64,000 nt of DNA from Myxococcales bacterium 68-20 (GTDB lineage: Bacteria > Myxococcota_A > Polyangia > Polyangiales > Polyangiaceae): contig MKVQ01000014.1 in the NCBI GenBank assembly GCA_001899635.1, positions 126,250 to 190,249 of the forward strand. The letters are read 5' to 3'. Below, piece by piece: positions 16,576 through 25,260 of the stretch (positions within the stretch are counted from its first letter, which is position 1; every line of letters starts with the position of its first letter). The notes below the pieces were generated by a model. It saw only the letters and a list, made by a program, of their open reading frames with translations. It ran no database searches and was not told where the DNA came from. The position numbers and the translations under genes are program-made.

Positions 16576-17183
16576 TCAGGCGACCGCAGCTACTGGTGGT
16601 GGCGCGCAGAGGAAGACGAAGGCGCGTACGCGATACGTGCCGTACGGAAAGACGACGTCGCGCTCGCCACGCATGGCGCGCAGAACCGCGGCGCGGCGTT
16701 CGGCACGGAATGCGATGAGTGCATCGAGCTCCCGAAGCCGTCGCGCCTTGCCGAGGCAGGCGAGATGGGGCCGGAGTCCGCGACGAGGTTCGACGGTCTT
16801 TGGAGTATCCGTCGGCTCCGCGCGGAGGATCGCCTTTCGCCCGAGCACGCGACGCCCAGCGGCTACTCGCTCTTCGCGAGCCCGCGCCTCTTCGCGCAGT
16901 ACAGCGTCCTGGACCTTGGCGCTCCACTCCGCGTCCGAGAGGTCTTCGAAGCCGTCGGGACATTCGAGGCGAATCGTGACCTCATCGGGCATCTTACCGT
17001 CGGGCCGGAAGAAGCCGCGCGGACGCTTCACGGTCTTCGAGCGTCCGGAAAGATGGAGGCCGAGCGAGCATGCGCCCGGCCAATCCGCGACGCGCTCCGC
17101 GAGATGCTCAGCGAAAGGACTGGCCGGCAGGTAGACGAGCTTGGCGAATCGGTCGGCGGGCTCGACGAGGTAGATGGCGTTCG
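16576..17183 (-). pseudogene. REP-associated Y1 (IS200-like) transposase, C-terminal remnant
   Basis: About 200 residues are readable. They begin at AIYLVEPADRFAKLVYLPAS, continue through ERVADWPGACSL, RPRGFFRPDGKMPDE and RVLGRKAILRAEP, and end at RDVVFPYGTYRVR. This is the C-terminal half and long basic tail of the Y1 transposases common in myxobacteria. The N-terminal half with the HUH motif and catalytic tyrosine is missing: immediately upstream at about 17183 the reading switches to a regulator gene. The copy is therefore inactive and marks an insertion or recombination junction. Confidence 0.7.
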
Positions 17184-17890
17184 GTCGTCGGAGGCGACAT
17201 GGCGTACGACGGCGCAACGCCCGCCGGGGATCGTCTTCTCGACAACGCCGGCGTCGTTCGGCGGAACCTTGCGCTTCGTCGAAGCGCAAAGGTCGAAGCG
17301 AGGCTCCTCCACCCCTGAAGGACACGGCGGGCAAGGGATACTGAATGTGGCGCTCGTGCTTCGGGAGAGGCCGTTCTGGATGCGCCACTCCTTGAACCTG
17401 CGAATCGAGCACCGATGCGCTTCGGGTCGCCTCGGTGCTCGAGGGCGGCCACCCGGGGTTGGCTAAAGTCGACCACTCGAAGGTCGCGGGACTCAGGCGA
17501 GCGAGCTCGACTCGCCGTCGATGCGCGAAGACGCTCGTACGTCGTGCTCCAGTCCTCCCACGCGGGCGATCTGCGGAACTCCGACGGAGTCTGTCCGAAG
17601 ACCTGCTTGAATGCGCGACTGAAGGCCTCGTGACTGTCGTAGCCGCTGGCGAGGGCGATCGCGAGAACGGAGTCGTGCTGGTAGAACGCCAGGCGGAACG
17701 ATGCCCGCCGAAACCGGAGCAGTCGCACGTATTCGTGCATGCTGACGCCGAAGGTCGCCGAGAACTGCCGGTGAAAGTGATACTTCGAGACGCCGGCCAT
17801 TGCGCCGAGGCGCTCGAGGGAAAGACCGCCGTCGAGATGTTGGTCGATGTGCTCGAAGACCCGGCGGAAGCGGTGGGCGTAGGCCTCCAT
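17184..17890 (-). pseudogene. AraC-family regulator with GyrI-like domain, frameshifted and truncated
   Basis: From ATG 17890 (ATG 17896 is also possible) the protein reads MEAYAHRFRRVFEHIDQHLD, then two helix-turn-helix units (LSLERLGAMAGVSKYHFHRQ and VLAIALASGYDSHEAFSRAF), a proper AraC DNA-binding domain at the N-terminus. A GyrI-like effector domain follows (LRVVDFSQPRVAALEHRGDP). At about 17405-17412 the frame breaks; the next frame continues the domain (SIRRFKEWRIQNGLS, then RFDLCASTKRKVPPNDAGVV and PGGRCAVVRHVASDD) until 17184, where the Y1 transposase remnant begins. The last third of the effector domain is lost. It was probably a small-molecule or drug-responsive activator. Confidence 0.75.
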
Positions 17891-18363
17891 CGTCATCGTC
17901 GAAGCGTTCGATCGAGGAAGGCGCAAACATCCGTTCCGAGCCTCTCGTGGAAGCCGGCACGGTCGAAGTCCGGCGGATCGTGCCAGCCGGCAGACGGAGG
18001 GAGCGTGCTCAGAAACGAGAGGTGACCGGCGTGCTCGACGCGCCGGTGGTCCACCTTCAGCCTGTCCGGAACCCGGCATCTGTCGCATGAGGGGGGGCAC
18101 GTTCTCGCGCATTCTCCAATGCGTGCGAACGGATATCGCGTCTCGAGACTTGGCAGAAACCACCAGTTCGCTAGCCAGGATTTCAGACCAAACAGGCTTT
18201 TGAAAGCGTGAATTTACTCCCCGTCGGTTTCATAGTTCGTTCGGCTGCAGCCTGCCCAATGGCGCGGTCAACAGGACGCAGGAGATTCTGCGGAAAGCTA
18301 GAGTCGCGTTGATTGACCTTGGTTCTATCCTCTTCGCGTCGGCAATTGGGGCACTACGGAACG
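17891..18363. other. Boundary segment: shift from high to lower G+C
   Basis: No gene is seen in these 473 bp. The left part is still GC-rich and lies upstream of the regulator pseudogene. From about 18170 the base composition falls and stays lower through 26.2 kb. The right part is the 3' flank of the GMC oxidoreductase gene. Confidence 0.5.
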
Positions 18364-19950
18364 CTATGCAGTATCTTGCAAAATCATCTCGCTTGCCTTT
18401 TCACCAATCATGATACAGGGCACGTTCGTATTGCAGCTCGTAATGGTCGGCATAATTGACGCGTCGACCACCCGCAACCCATCCATACCATGAACGCGCA
18501 GGCGGTCATCGACGACTGCCGATGCATCACTTCCCATTTTGCAGGTTCCCACCGGATGGTAGATGCTGTCGCTCTTCGCTCTGATGTAGTCATCCAGATC
18601 CGAATCAGAAGTCATGTCCTTGCCTGGGGAATATTCCTCGCCTCGAATATCATCGAACGCGCGCTGCGAGACAATGTCTCGGAACAGGCGTAGCGCATCC
18701 CGCAATGTGCGCATGTCTGCAGGAGCAGACAGATAATTTGGGTCAACACGCGGCAAATCGATTGGATCTGAGGACTTTGCCAGCACCGACCCGCGGCTTT
18801 CTGGACGAGACTTGTTGATCAGTCCCATGAAGCCTTCGACCGGCACAATCTTGCGCCCGTGATCGTTGTACATGATGTTGAGCAGGTGGAACTGCACGTC
18901 TGGCGAGGGTATATCTGGACGTGTTCGGAGAAAGCTCATCACCTCGACTCCCGGCGCGGCAGCTACACCATCGCCCGTCAGAAAATACTGCAACGCGCAC
19001 AGCATCTGACGGTGACGGCGCAAATACTTCAGCTTGGAGCAAGCCTCCTTCAGACGGAACTGGACCGGTATCGCAACATGATCCTGCAAATTGCGTCCCA
19101 CCCCGGGCAAATCAAGTCGCGCGTTGATGCCGCTCTGCTTGAGATGCCGCTGATCCCCAATACCCGACAGCTGCAAAATATGCGGAGAATTGAATGCGCC
19201 GCCGCAAAGCAACACTTCTTGGTCGGCATACACGTGGCACAGACGCCCTCGCCTCAGGTATTCCACACCGACCGCACGATTTCTCTCGATGATGATGCGG
19301 GTGACCCGCGCCTTCACGATGATGCGCAGGTTCTTTCGATGCTTGACTGGCGTGACATAACCTCGTGAAACACTCGACCTAATGCCATGACCTATCGCCG
19401 CATCACAAGGCCCAGTCCCTTCTTGATTACCCGAGTTCAGGTCTTCATTGTAAGCATAGCCAGCTTCGCTGCTGGCTCGCAGCCAAGCCTGAGAAATGGG
19501 ATTGTCGAGACCGGCGCGCGACGTTCTGATTGGCCCGTCGCGACCATGCCCAAACGCTTCGCCCCCATGCCAGCACTCCGCCTTGACAAAATAGGGGAGC
19601 ACGCTTTCATAATCCCAGCCCGCGTTACCCAACTGAGCCCAGTGATCATAATCCTGCCGATGGCCTCTCATATGAATCATGGCGTTTATCACCGAGCAAC
19701 CTCCCACGCTGCGGCCGCGTGGGAGGAACATTCTCCTGTTATCTGCGTGCTGCTGGGGTTCGGTGTGATATCCCCAGTCCAGCTTTCCCGACTGCATCAG
19801 ATGAAAGTATCCTGCGGGCATATGGATGAGCGGGCTTTTGTCCCAACCACCAGCCTCCAGCACGACGACTTCGACATCGGGATTTTCAGAAAGGCGATTG
19901 GCTAGTACGCATCCGGCCGAGCCGGCACCAACGATGACGAATGTGGCCAC
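18364..19950 (-). CDS. GMC-family flavin oxidoreductase
   Basis: The protein is 528 residues, normal for the glucose-methanol-choline family. It opens with the FAD-binding GAGSAGCVLANRL (residues 8-20) and contains the PRGRSVGGCSVINAM signature. The active-site pair is present: His465 in YHPVGTCKMG and Asn509 in CNTNVPC, spaced 44 residues as in choline oxidase. Members oxidise primary or secondary alcohols to aldehydes, ketones or acids. It is the last gene of the low-GC terpenoid block, 51 bp past the end of the idi remnant. The start is GTG 19950 (GTGGCCACATTC), with only a weak ribosome site. In context it would oxidise an alcohol placed on the terpene skeleton, which is inference. Confidence 0.9.
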   Translation of the reverse strand: MATFVIVGAGSAGCVLANRLSENPDVEVVVLEAGGWDKSPLIHMPAGYFHLMQSGKLDWGYHTEPQQHADNRRMFLPRGRSVGGCSVINAMIHMRGHRQDYDHWAQLGNAGWDYESVLPYFVKAECWHGGEAFGHGRDGPIRTSRAGLDNPISQAWLRASSEAGYAYNEDLNSGNQEGTGPCDAAIGHGIRSSVSRGYVTPVKHRKNLRIIVKARVTRIIIERNRAVGVEYLRRGRLCHVYADQEVLLCGGAFNSPHILQLSGIGDQRHLKQSGINARLDLPGVGRNLQDHVAIPVQFRLKEACSKLKYLRRHRQMLCALQYFLTGDGVAAAPGVEVMSFLRTRPDIPSPDVQFHLLNIMYNDHGRKIVPVEGFMGLINKSRPESRGSVLAKSSDPIDLPRVDPNYLSAPADMRTLRDALRLFRDIVSQRAFDDIRGEEYSPGKDMTSDSDLDDYIRAKSDSIYHPVGTCKMGSDASAVVDDRLRVHGMDGLRVVDASIMPTITSCNTNVPCIMIGEKASEMILQDTA

Positions 19951-20001
19951 TGTCTGATCTCGCTATGGTGTAGTACGACGCAACTCGTTCGGTAGGCTCG
20001 T

Positions 20002-20541
20002 CTAGCGACGGCGAAACAAGGGTTGAAGCTTGTCCATGTATATCAAGAACCGTGGCGCAGAGTCGCTTTCAGACGCTATTCGCCATTGGTAAGGATCGTC
20101 GATCGCAATCCATTGCTACTCATCTGCTTCGGTGGAGTTGACGTTCCGGAACGCCATCAATAGTACCTGTAACCCCATGCACGAATTCATTCTCGACCAA
20201 AGCCTCCTTGGTCACGGAGCGATATCGACAGTGGGTGGAAAATCAAGCGAAGCAGTGATAACCATCTCATGCTCGAGCCGCACCTGCGCCGCCTCGAACA
20301 GGCACTTCCAGAGCCCCGGGATGGCCGCAGCAGGCATTCGCCCACAGGCCAGCAGAATGATATTTCTCCTTGCTGCGCCTGTGTATCAACATCTCGCCAG
20401 CGGAATTGAGAACGAATACGGAAAGGGCGCGGCGCAGATCGCCGTCAACATGAACAGCAAGTTTGCCTTCTGTCCATGGATGCGATCCTCTTCGTCCACC
20501 AACGCCAGAAGGGGCTCGCGCTGAACTTGCCTTTCATTAAT
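20002..20541 (-). pseudogene. idi: Isopentenyl-diphosphate delta-isomerase (type I), broken
   Basis: Translated in shifting frames this region rebuilds a type I IDI. It reads ALVDEEDRIHGQK, then after a one-base loss near 20457 LRRALSVFVLNSAGEMLIHR and GLWANACCGHP. A further shift gives EAAQVRLEHEM, and another gives TKEALVENEFVHGVTG. After a final shift STEADE runs into a TAG in place of Trp, then QWIAIDDPYQWRIAS to LQPLFRRR and a TAG at 20004-20002. The Nudix-like RRxxxK, the catalytic Cys (CCGHP) and Glu (VENE) are all recognisable. The remnant starts about 57 bp after the monooxygenase stop, so it sat in the same operon. No ATG remains in frame at the 5' end. Either the gene is dead or the assembly has several local errors. 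Confidence 0.8.
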
Positions 20542-20598
20542 GCGCCACTCTCCAGATACGGTCCTATCGAACTGCCAAGTGCTTGAAGCCAGTTCCGC

Positions 20599-22182
20599 CT
20601 AGGCGAACAACAGCAGCCCCACCCAGACAAGGAAAATACAGACCAAACCTGCGAGCAGCACCGCGCCGCTCACGGCAATGCAGCCCAGCATCTTCATGGC
20701 GGGAGGCACCGGCACCGAGCGGATTGCAGCGGAAAGCCGCTGATCGTCCTGGTCATCCGAGCGGGCAGTCCACTGATTCACTCCTCCAGTTCCAAAAATC
20801 ATCCGGAACCGTAATCCAAGGCTTCTGCCCTGCAAGACCGGCTGGCCTATCCAACTTGCAATCTCATCGTTATAGGCAATCGGACTTCGCTGAATGGTAT
20901 GCCGCGGCGATTCGGCATACTGCTTGAGATTGCGCTCCTTGTCCTGTTCAATCCTGCTTTTCATGGAACGCACTGGCGGCAGCGCTACCTTGCTCTTGAT
21001 GAGCTCGATGAGCCAGCGCGCCTGCATCTCGGACATCGAAAGAAGGCCCCCGGACTCTGGCTGCACCAGCCCTATAAACGACAGGCTGGAACCGATCTCC
21101 GGAACGAACATGTTCATGTAAAGATTCACATCATTGACATGGCCCCCAAAGACTGCCGAGCGAATCTCCTCTGGAAGAAATGGGAAAGAGATTTGATATC
21201 CAGTGCAGAGAATGATTGTGTCGGCTTTGTGCGAACATTCGTCGCCGAATATCACCCTGTCGCCAACAATCCGCTGAATTTCTCCCTTTGCCTCTATCTG
21301 CCTGTTCTGAAGCAGATGAATGAAGCGTGTTCCCAGCGTCGGATGAGAGCGAAGGGCTCTGTGCTTTGGCTTCAAGCCAAATTTATCCGGATGCCCGACA
21401 GTGAGAAGGATTGCTTTTTCATAAGCAGCAGAAACCCACTGCCACGGAAGCCATTTGATTAGCCTGGGCGCATAGAGATCGGCAGGATAACCAAACACAT
21501 GGTTCGAGAGTACCCATGCTCCGGAGCGAGCACTGACCGTGACGGACCGAGCTCTTTCAGCTACATCGCAGGCGACATCCACTCCACTATTTCCCAAACC
21601 GACGACGACGACGTCCTTATCGTCGACGTCGCAGAAGCGATTGCCTTTGTACTGAGCGCTGTGGAGTACTGTCCCGTTAAAATCATTCAGCCCGGGAATG
21701 TCCGGGTAAAGTGGCACAGAATGATGTCCTGATGCAATTGAGACGAAGCGGGTAGACCAGGAATCAGCCGTATGGCCATCCGTGGTCCGCGTCGACACGA
21801 CCCACCGATCCTGCGCCGATTGCTCTAACCCGATGACTTGGGTGCCAAAACGTATATGCTCGAGGATCCCATGGTGCTGGACATAGTCACTTATGTACTT
21901 GTGCATTTCCCTGTTATCGGGAAAGTCCGGCGCTCCGTCCGGAAAAGGGAACCCCGCGAAAGCATAGTTATGCTTGCTGACGTTGATCCGGGTCGAATAC
22001 ATGACGCCGCCGGGCTTGTCCGGATCGAAAGCCCAGATGCCCCCAACTCGGAATGTCTGCTCGAGCACCAACACTGAAAGCCCGGCCGAAAGCGCATGCT
22101 TTGCAACGGCAAGACCGCTTATTCCTGCTCCTATGACGATCAGGTCATATTGTCGACGAGCACTGTCGCAATGAGTAGGCAT
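20599..22182 (-). CDS. FMO-type flavin monooxygenase with C-terminal membrane anchor
   Basis: The protein is 527 residues. The FAD motif GAGISG is at 18-23, the NADPH motif GLGNSG at 195-200, and the flavin-monooxygenase signature FNGTVLHS (FxGxxxH) at 168-175. The length and the hydrophobic C-terminal segment at about 503-526 (AVSGAVLLAGLVCIFLVWVG) resemble eukaryotic FMOs, which are tail-anchored; most bacterial FMOs lack this helix. The ATG directly follows the stop of the synthase fusion gene (TGAATG), so the two are translationally coupled. It probably hydroxylates, epoxidises or performs a Baeyer-Villiger reaction on a membrane-dissolved terpenoid. The reaction type is not determined by sequence. 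Confidence 0.88.
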   Translation of the reverse strand: MPTHCDSARRQYDLIVIGAGISGLAVAKHALSAGLSVLVLEQTFRVGGIWAFDPDKPGGVMYSTRINVSKHNYAFAGFPFPDGAPDFPDNREMHKYISDYVQHHGILEHIRFGTQVIGLEQSAQDRWVVSTRTTDGHTADSWSTRFVSIASGHHSVPLYPDIPGLNDFNGTVLHSAQYKGNRFCDVDDKDVVVVGLGNSGVDVACDVAERARSVTVSARSGAWVLSNHVFGYPADLYAPRLIKWLPWQWVSAAYEKAILLTVGHPDKFGLKPKHRALRSHPTLGTRFIHLLQNRQIEAKGEIQRIVGDRVIFGDECSHKADTIILCTGYQISFPFLPEEIRSAVFGGHVNDVNLYMNMFVPEIGSSLSFIGLVQPESGGLLSMSEMQARWLIELIKSKVALPPVRSMKSRIEQDKERNLKQYAESPRHTIQRSPIAYNDEIASWIGQPVLQGRSLGLRFRMIFGTGGVNQWTARSDDQDDQRLSAAIRSVPVPPAMKMLGCIAVSGAVLLAGLVCIFLVWVGLLLFA

Positions 22183-24108
22183 TCAGTAATGTCTCATTAG
22201 AATGATGTCGGACAGCTCGCGCACGATGTTCATGCCTATGCTGTCTGGGAAGTTCTGCTGCAATCGGGAGAACGCCTCCTGCAGACTGTCATGCGCTTGA
22301 TCGCGACAACGCTGTGGCACACCCATTTCGACAATCTCCTGTGCCACTTGAAGCGCCACGGGCCCGTTGTTCTTTGCTCGTCTGATGTCTCTTATCAAGC
22401 GAGCTCGTTGTTCGCCAGATACCGAGTTCAGCGCCGAGATGACAGGAAGCGTCGTCTTCCCCCTACGCAGATCATCCCCTCGTTTGGGATCGTCGTCTCG
22501 AAGCCCAACCAGATCCAGAGCATCATCCACCGTCTGAAACGCAGACCCGAGGCACTGGAAGAAGCTACCCAGCGCCGCAACCTGTTGTGCAGTGCCTCGA
22601 CCGATGATACCGCCAATCCTCGCATACGTCCGAAATGGCATTCCGGACTTAAGAAGGTCGCAATAATGAATCTTGGCGCTGATCGAGCGTAGCTCGTCGG
22701 CGGTGGGCTCATCTGTCAACGTATCGATGTCGAGCTGATGATCGATTCCCTGGCCGATGTGCGCGACTCGTATAAGGTCTATATATTCCCCATACACAGC
22801 CGCCTTCTGCTCGACCGTCAAACCCGATCGCTCGATAATCTGCTGCACGATGAAATAGGCCAGGCTTCCGGAGTTGATTGCGGTGGCCACACCGTGAATC
22901 TCATGACAGGCAGCCCCCCCGCGCCGTATAGGAGAGCCATCCTGCACATCGTCAATAATCAAGGCTCCGGTGTGAAGGAGTTCCCCAAAGACCAGCCAAT
23001 CGCTGCACGCGTCGAATGGCGTGCCAACCAGCTCTGAGCAAAGCGCCACAGTCACGCCCCTCCAGAGCTGACCACCACGCTCGATGATGTCTCTTAACGG
23101 GCTCAGCACCGGTGGCAGGCACTGGGCAGGAAACGCATCAATGCAAAGGTCGTCGTACTCCCGACATCCGAAAAGTGCTTGAACGTCTGGCAAGTCCGTG
23201 CCATTGGGCAAAATTCGCTCGATCGCGCGATGTGCATAGCCATTGACCCGCTCAAGAAAAGCGTCGACGGGTACCAGTGCTTTCCTGGTACAGATAAAGA
23301 GCCCAATTTCGTCAACAGACTTGCTGTCGACCTCCCCCTGGATCTCGCATAGACCTAGCCACCTTGGACAGCCTTCGTACAAGACGACGGACTCGGACAT
23401 GGGCACGATGGCGCTTATCGTCAGACTTGCCGACGGCGCGTCTACGGTGAGCTTTGTCGGGTAGCTTTCAAAGGTAAGGCCACTGGTCCAGTGCTCCACA
23501 GCCTGCACATTGAGCGGCTGATCCGTATCTTGCCAACGGCCACAAGAAGGAATCAGCACACCGTGTTGTGCTGCTATCACGGGTGGCCCCGGATATTCGT
23601 CGGAGCACGTCCACGTCTTGACAGTCAATAGCGTGTCAGATGCCGTGCCAGTACTGATGTAGCCACCCGTTGACAAGCCCGATGATGAACGAAGATCGAA
23701 CTTGAGCGTATCCAACCGGCCCGCTATCGCCAACCCTGACGGATTTGATCGGAGCACCAATTGCACGTCGGCTCCGGCGGCAATCGAGCAGATCAATAGA
23801 TCGGGCTCGTCAGGATCGCTTTCAATAGCGACCTGGGCTCCCCAATGAACTCGTCCGCCGAATGGATTGTCCCCCGGGACGCCAGGTAAACAAAACAGCT
23901 CGTATCTGGCCGAGCCGATCGCCTCGACAATCTGCACATAGCAGCCTCGCTCGCCCGAGAGGTTTCGAATCAGCTCTATGTAAAACAGCCATCGTCGAGA
24001 CGAAAGGGTGCGCGCATCCAATATGAGTCGAAACGTACTGGACCATTCACAGCTGTCATTGAAAGAAAGTAGTGAAGCCTGGCGGTGATTCTCAGCAGGA
24101 CAAGGCAC
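22183..24108 (-). CDS. Lipocalin-like (AttH/CrtC-type) domain fused to isoprenyl diphosphate synthase
   Basis: The protein is 641 residues with two parts. Residues 300-641 are an all-helical isoprenyl diphosphate synthase. It has the first Asp-rich motif DDVQD (386-390) followed by GSPIRRG, HGVATAINSGS, a GQ pair at 452-453, KSG at 487-489, the second Asp-rich motif FQTVDDALD (524-532) and a DDLRRGKTTLP stretch. Both metal-binding motifs are intact, and the text is closest to short-chain (GGPP-type) synthases. Residues 1-290 are beta-rich; the pattern SYPTKLTVDAP, then ISAIVPM, YEGCPRWLG, and DEIGLF matches the second barrel of AttH/CrtC-type lipocalin-like proteins, which include carotenoid hydratases and cyclisation catalysts. 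I infer a bifunctional enzyme. The start is GTG 24108 with GGGAG upstream. Confidence 0.82.
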   Translation of the reverse strand: MPCPAENHRQASLLSFNDSCEWSSTFRLILDARTLSSRRWLFYIELIRNLSGERGCYVQIVEAIGSARYELFCLPGVPGDNPFGGRVHWGAQVAIESDPDEPDLLICSIAAGADVQLVLRSNPSGLAIAGRLDTLKFDLRSSSGLSTGGYISTGTASDTLLTVKTWTCSDEYPGPPVIAAQHGVLIPSCGRWQDTDQPLNVQAVEHWTSGLTFESYPTKLTVDAPSASLTISAIVPMSESVVLYEGCPRWLGLCEIQGEVDSKSVDEIGLFICTRKALVPVDAFLERVNGYAHRAIERILPNGTDLPDVQALFGCREYDDLCIDAFPAQCLPPVLSPLRDIIERGGQLWRGVTVALCSELVGTPFDACSDWLVFGELLHTGALIIDDVQDGSPIRRGGAACHEIHGVATAINSGSLAYFIVQQIIERSGLTVEQKAAVYGEYIDLIRVAHIGQGIDHQLDIDTLTDEPTADELRSISAKIHYCDLLKSGMPFRTYARIGGIIGRGTAQQVAALGSFFQCLGSAFQTVDDALDLVGLRDDDPKRGDDLRRGKTTLPVISALNSVSGEQRARLIRDIRRAKNNGPVALQVAQEIVEMGVPQRCRDQAHDSLQEAFSRLQQNFPDSIGMNIVRELSDIILMRHY

Positions 24109-24162
24109 GGCATCGCTCCCGCATGTGCGGCATACGAGGTTATCGAAGAGGCGCGCAATCTT

Positions 24163-25185
24163 TTATCTCTGGTAACGGTCAAAGAACTTCCGTACCGTGC
24201 CAAAAGCATCGACGGCCTCTGGCAAGGCAGCAGCAAGCCACCATCCATGGCACAGGCCTTCCCAGACATGGAGTTCTGCTGGTACGCCAGCCGCCAATAG
24301 TGCTCTGTGAGAACACAGTACTGTACTCAGCGTTTCATCTCGCCCTCCGCCCAAGAATACCGTGGGCGGGAACTGCGCAAGTATCTCAGGCGAGAACAGC
24401 GGTGCGACCGAGGGCGAGCATGGATCCACATCCCCAAGAAAAACCGTCAGATCGGTCGCAAGCGGCGTGGGCGTCGCGCCGCCATAGAAAACATAGCCCT
24501 CCAACGCCGCGGCGTAATGTCCCGTATCGCCGCGCGAGCCTGAGGGGGAAAGAACCTGCGACAGGCCTGCGCTAAAGAGCGCCAAGGCAGCTGGCCGCGG
24601 AATATCCTCGCTGATCATGCGAGTCACCGCCATCTGCATGAGTTGACCACCCGCTGACGTTCCCACCAGGGCGATCGATTCTGGCTTCTGTTGCTTGAGC
24701 AGCGCTTGATACACCGCCAGAATTTGATTGATCTGTGTGGGGAATTTGCTTTCCGGTGCCAACGAGTAGTCGATGGATATCACCTTGATATTAGCCACGG
24801 ATGACAGACCGATGGCTTCGGATATGGCGCCCTGCCCGTTGCAAAAGGCACCCGCATGCGCAAACAGGACAATGCGGGAAGTTCCAGCGGCTGCGGCCGC
24901 ATCGCCCGACGGTGAAATCACGTCGACGTTGACTCCCGCAATGACATCCCGTTGGATTGCCACGGGAAAGACCCCTCTTGCCTGAGCCACCAGAAGATCC
25001 CAGACGCCTTTCCAACGATTACGAGCGTCATCCCAGGTTTCGTCTTCGTTGCGCACGAGATTGCCTGGGGCCATGTGCAGAAAGGAGGCATAGAACTGTT
25101 GTGCGTAAGGCGAGAGTGCTTCCGACATGGGAACAGTGATCGAAGGCAGCGTGACTGCTCCGCTCAGATTAACATCCATAGGCAC
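24163..25185 (-). CDS. Alpha/beta hydrolase, hormone-sensitive-lipase type
   Basis: The protein is 340 residues. The oxyanion-hole region reads FAHAGAFCNGQG (from residue 108), a variant of the HGGG motif. The nucleophile is Ser177 in GTSAGG. The acid is Asp283 in GGGRDETLS and the base is His313 in WEGLCHGWW. This is the HSL/acetyl-esterase branch, acting on acyl esters of small molecules. GTG 25185 has AAGGAG six bases upstream; an ATG two codons later is possible. It lies 54 bp before the synthase fusion gene and shares its lower G+C. In a terpenoid pathway it could remove an acyl group or act on a lactone. There is no signal peptide. Confidence 0.88.
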   Translation of the reverse strand: MPMDVNLSGAVTLPSITVPMSEALSPYAQQFYASFLHMAPGNLVRNEDETWDDARNRWKGVWDLLVAQARGVFPVAIQRDVIAGVNVDVISPSGDAAAAAGTSRIVLFAHAGAFCNGQGAISEAIGLSSVANIKVISIDYSLAPESKFPTQINQILAVYQALLKQQKPESIALVGTSAGGQLMQMAVTRMISEDIPRPAALALFSAGLSQVLSPSGSRGDTGHYAAALEGYVFYGGATPTPLATDLTVFLGDVDPCSPSVAPLFSPEILAQFPPTVFLGGGRDETLSTVLCSHRALLAAGVPAELHVWEGLCHGWWLAAALPEAVDAFGTVRKFFDRYQR

Positions 25186-25260
25186 GGCGTTCTCCTTGTG
25201 CTTCGCTTAGGTTGGCGGAATCAATCAGGGTTCTTGCGAGAGCGACGCTGTCGTCTGACG

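Noticed and set aside
20132..20524. 130-residue plus-strand open frame between the FMO and GMC genes
   Set aside because: It is the antisense of the idi remnant, which is readable on the minus strand in several frames.
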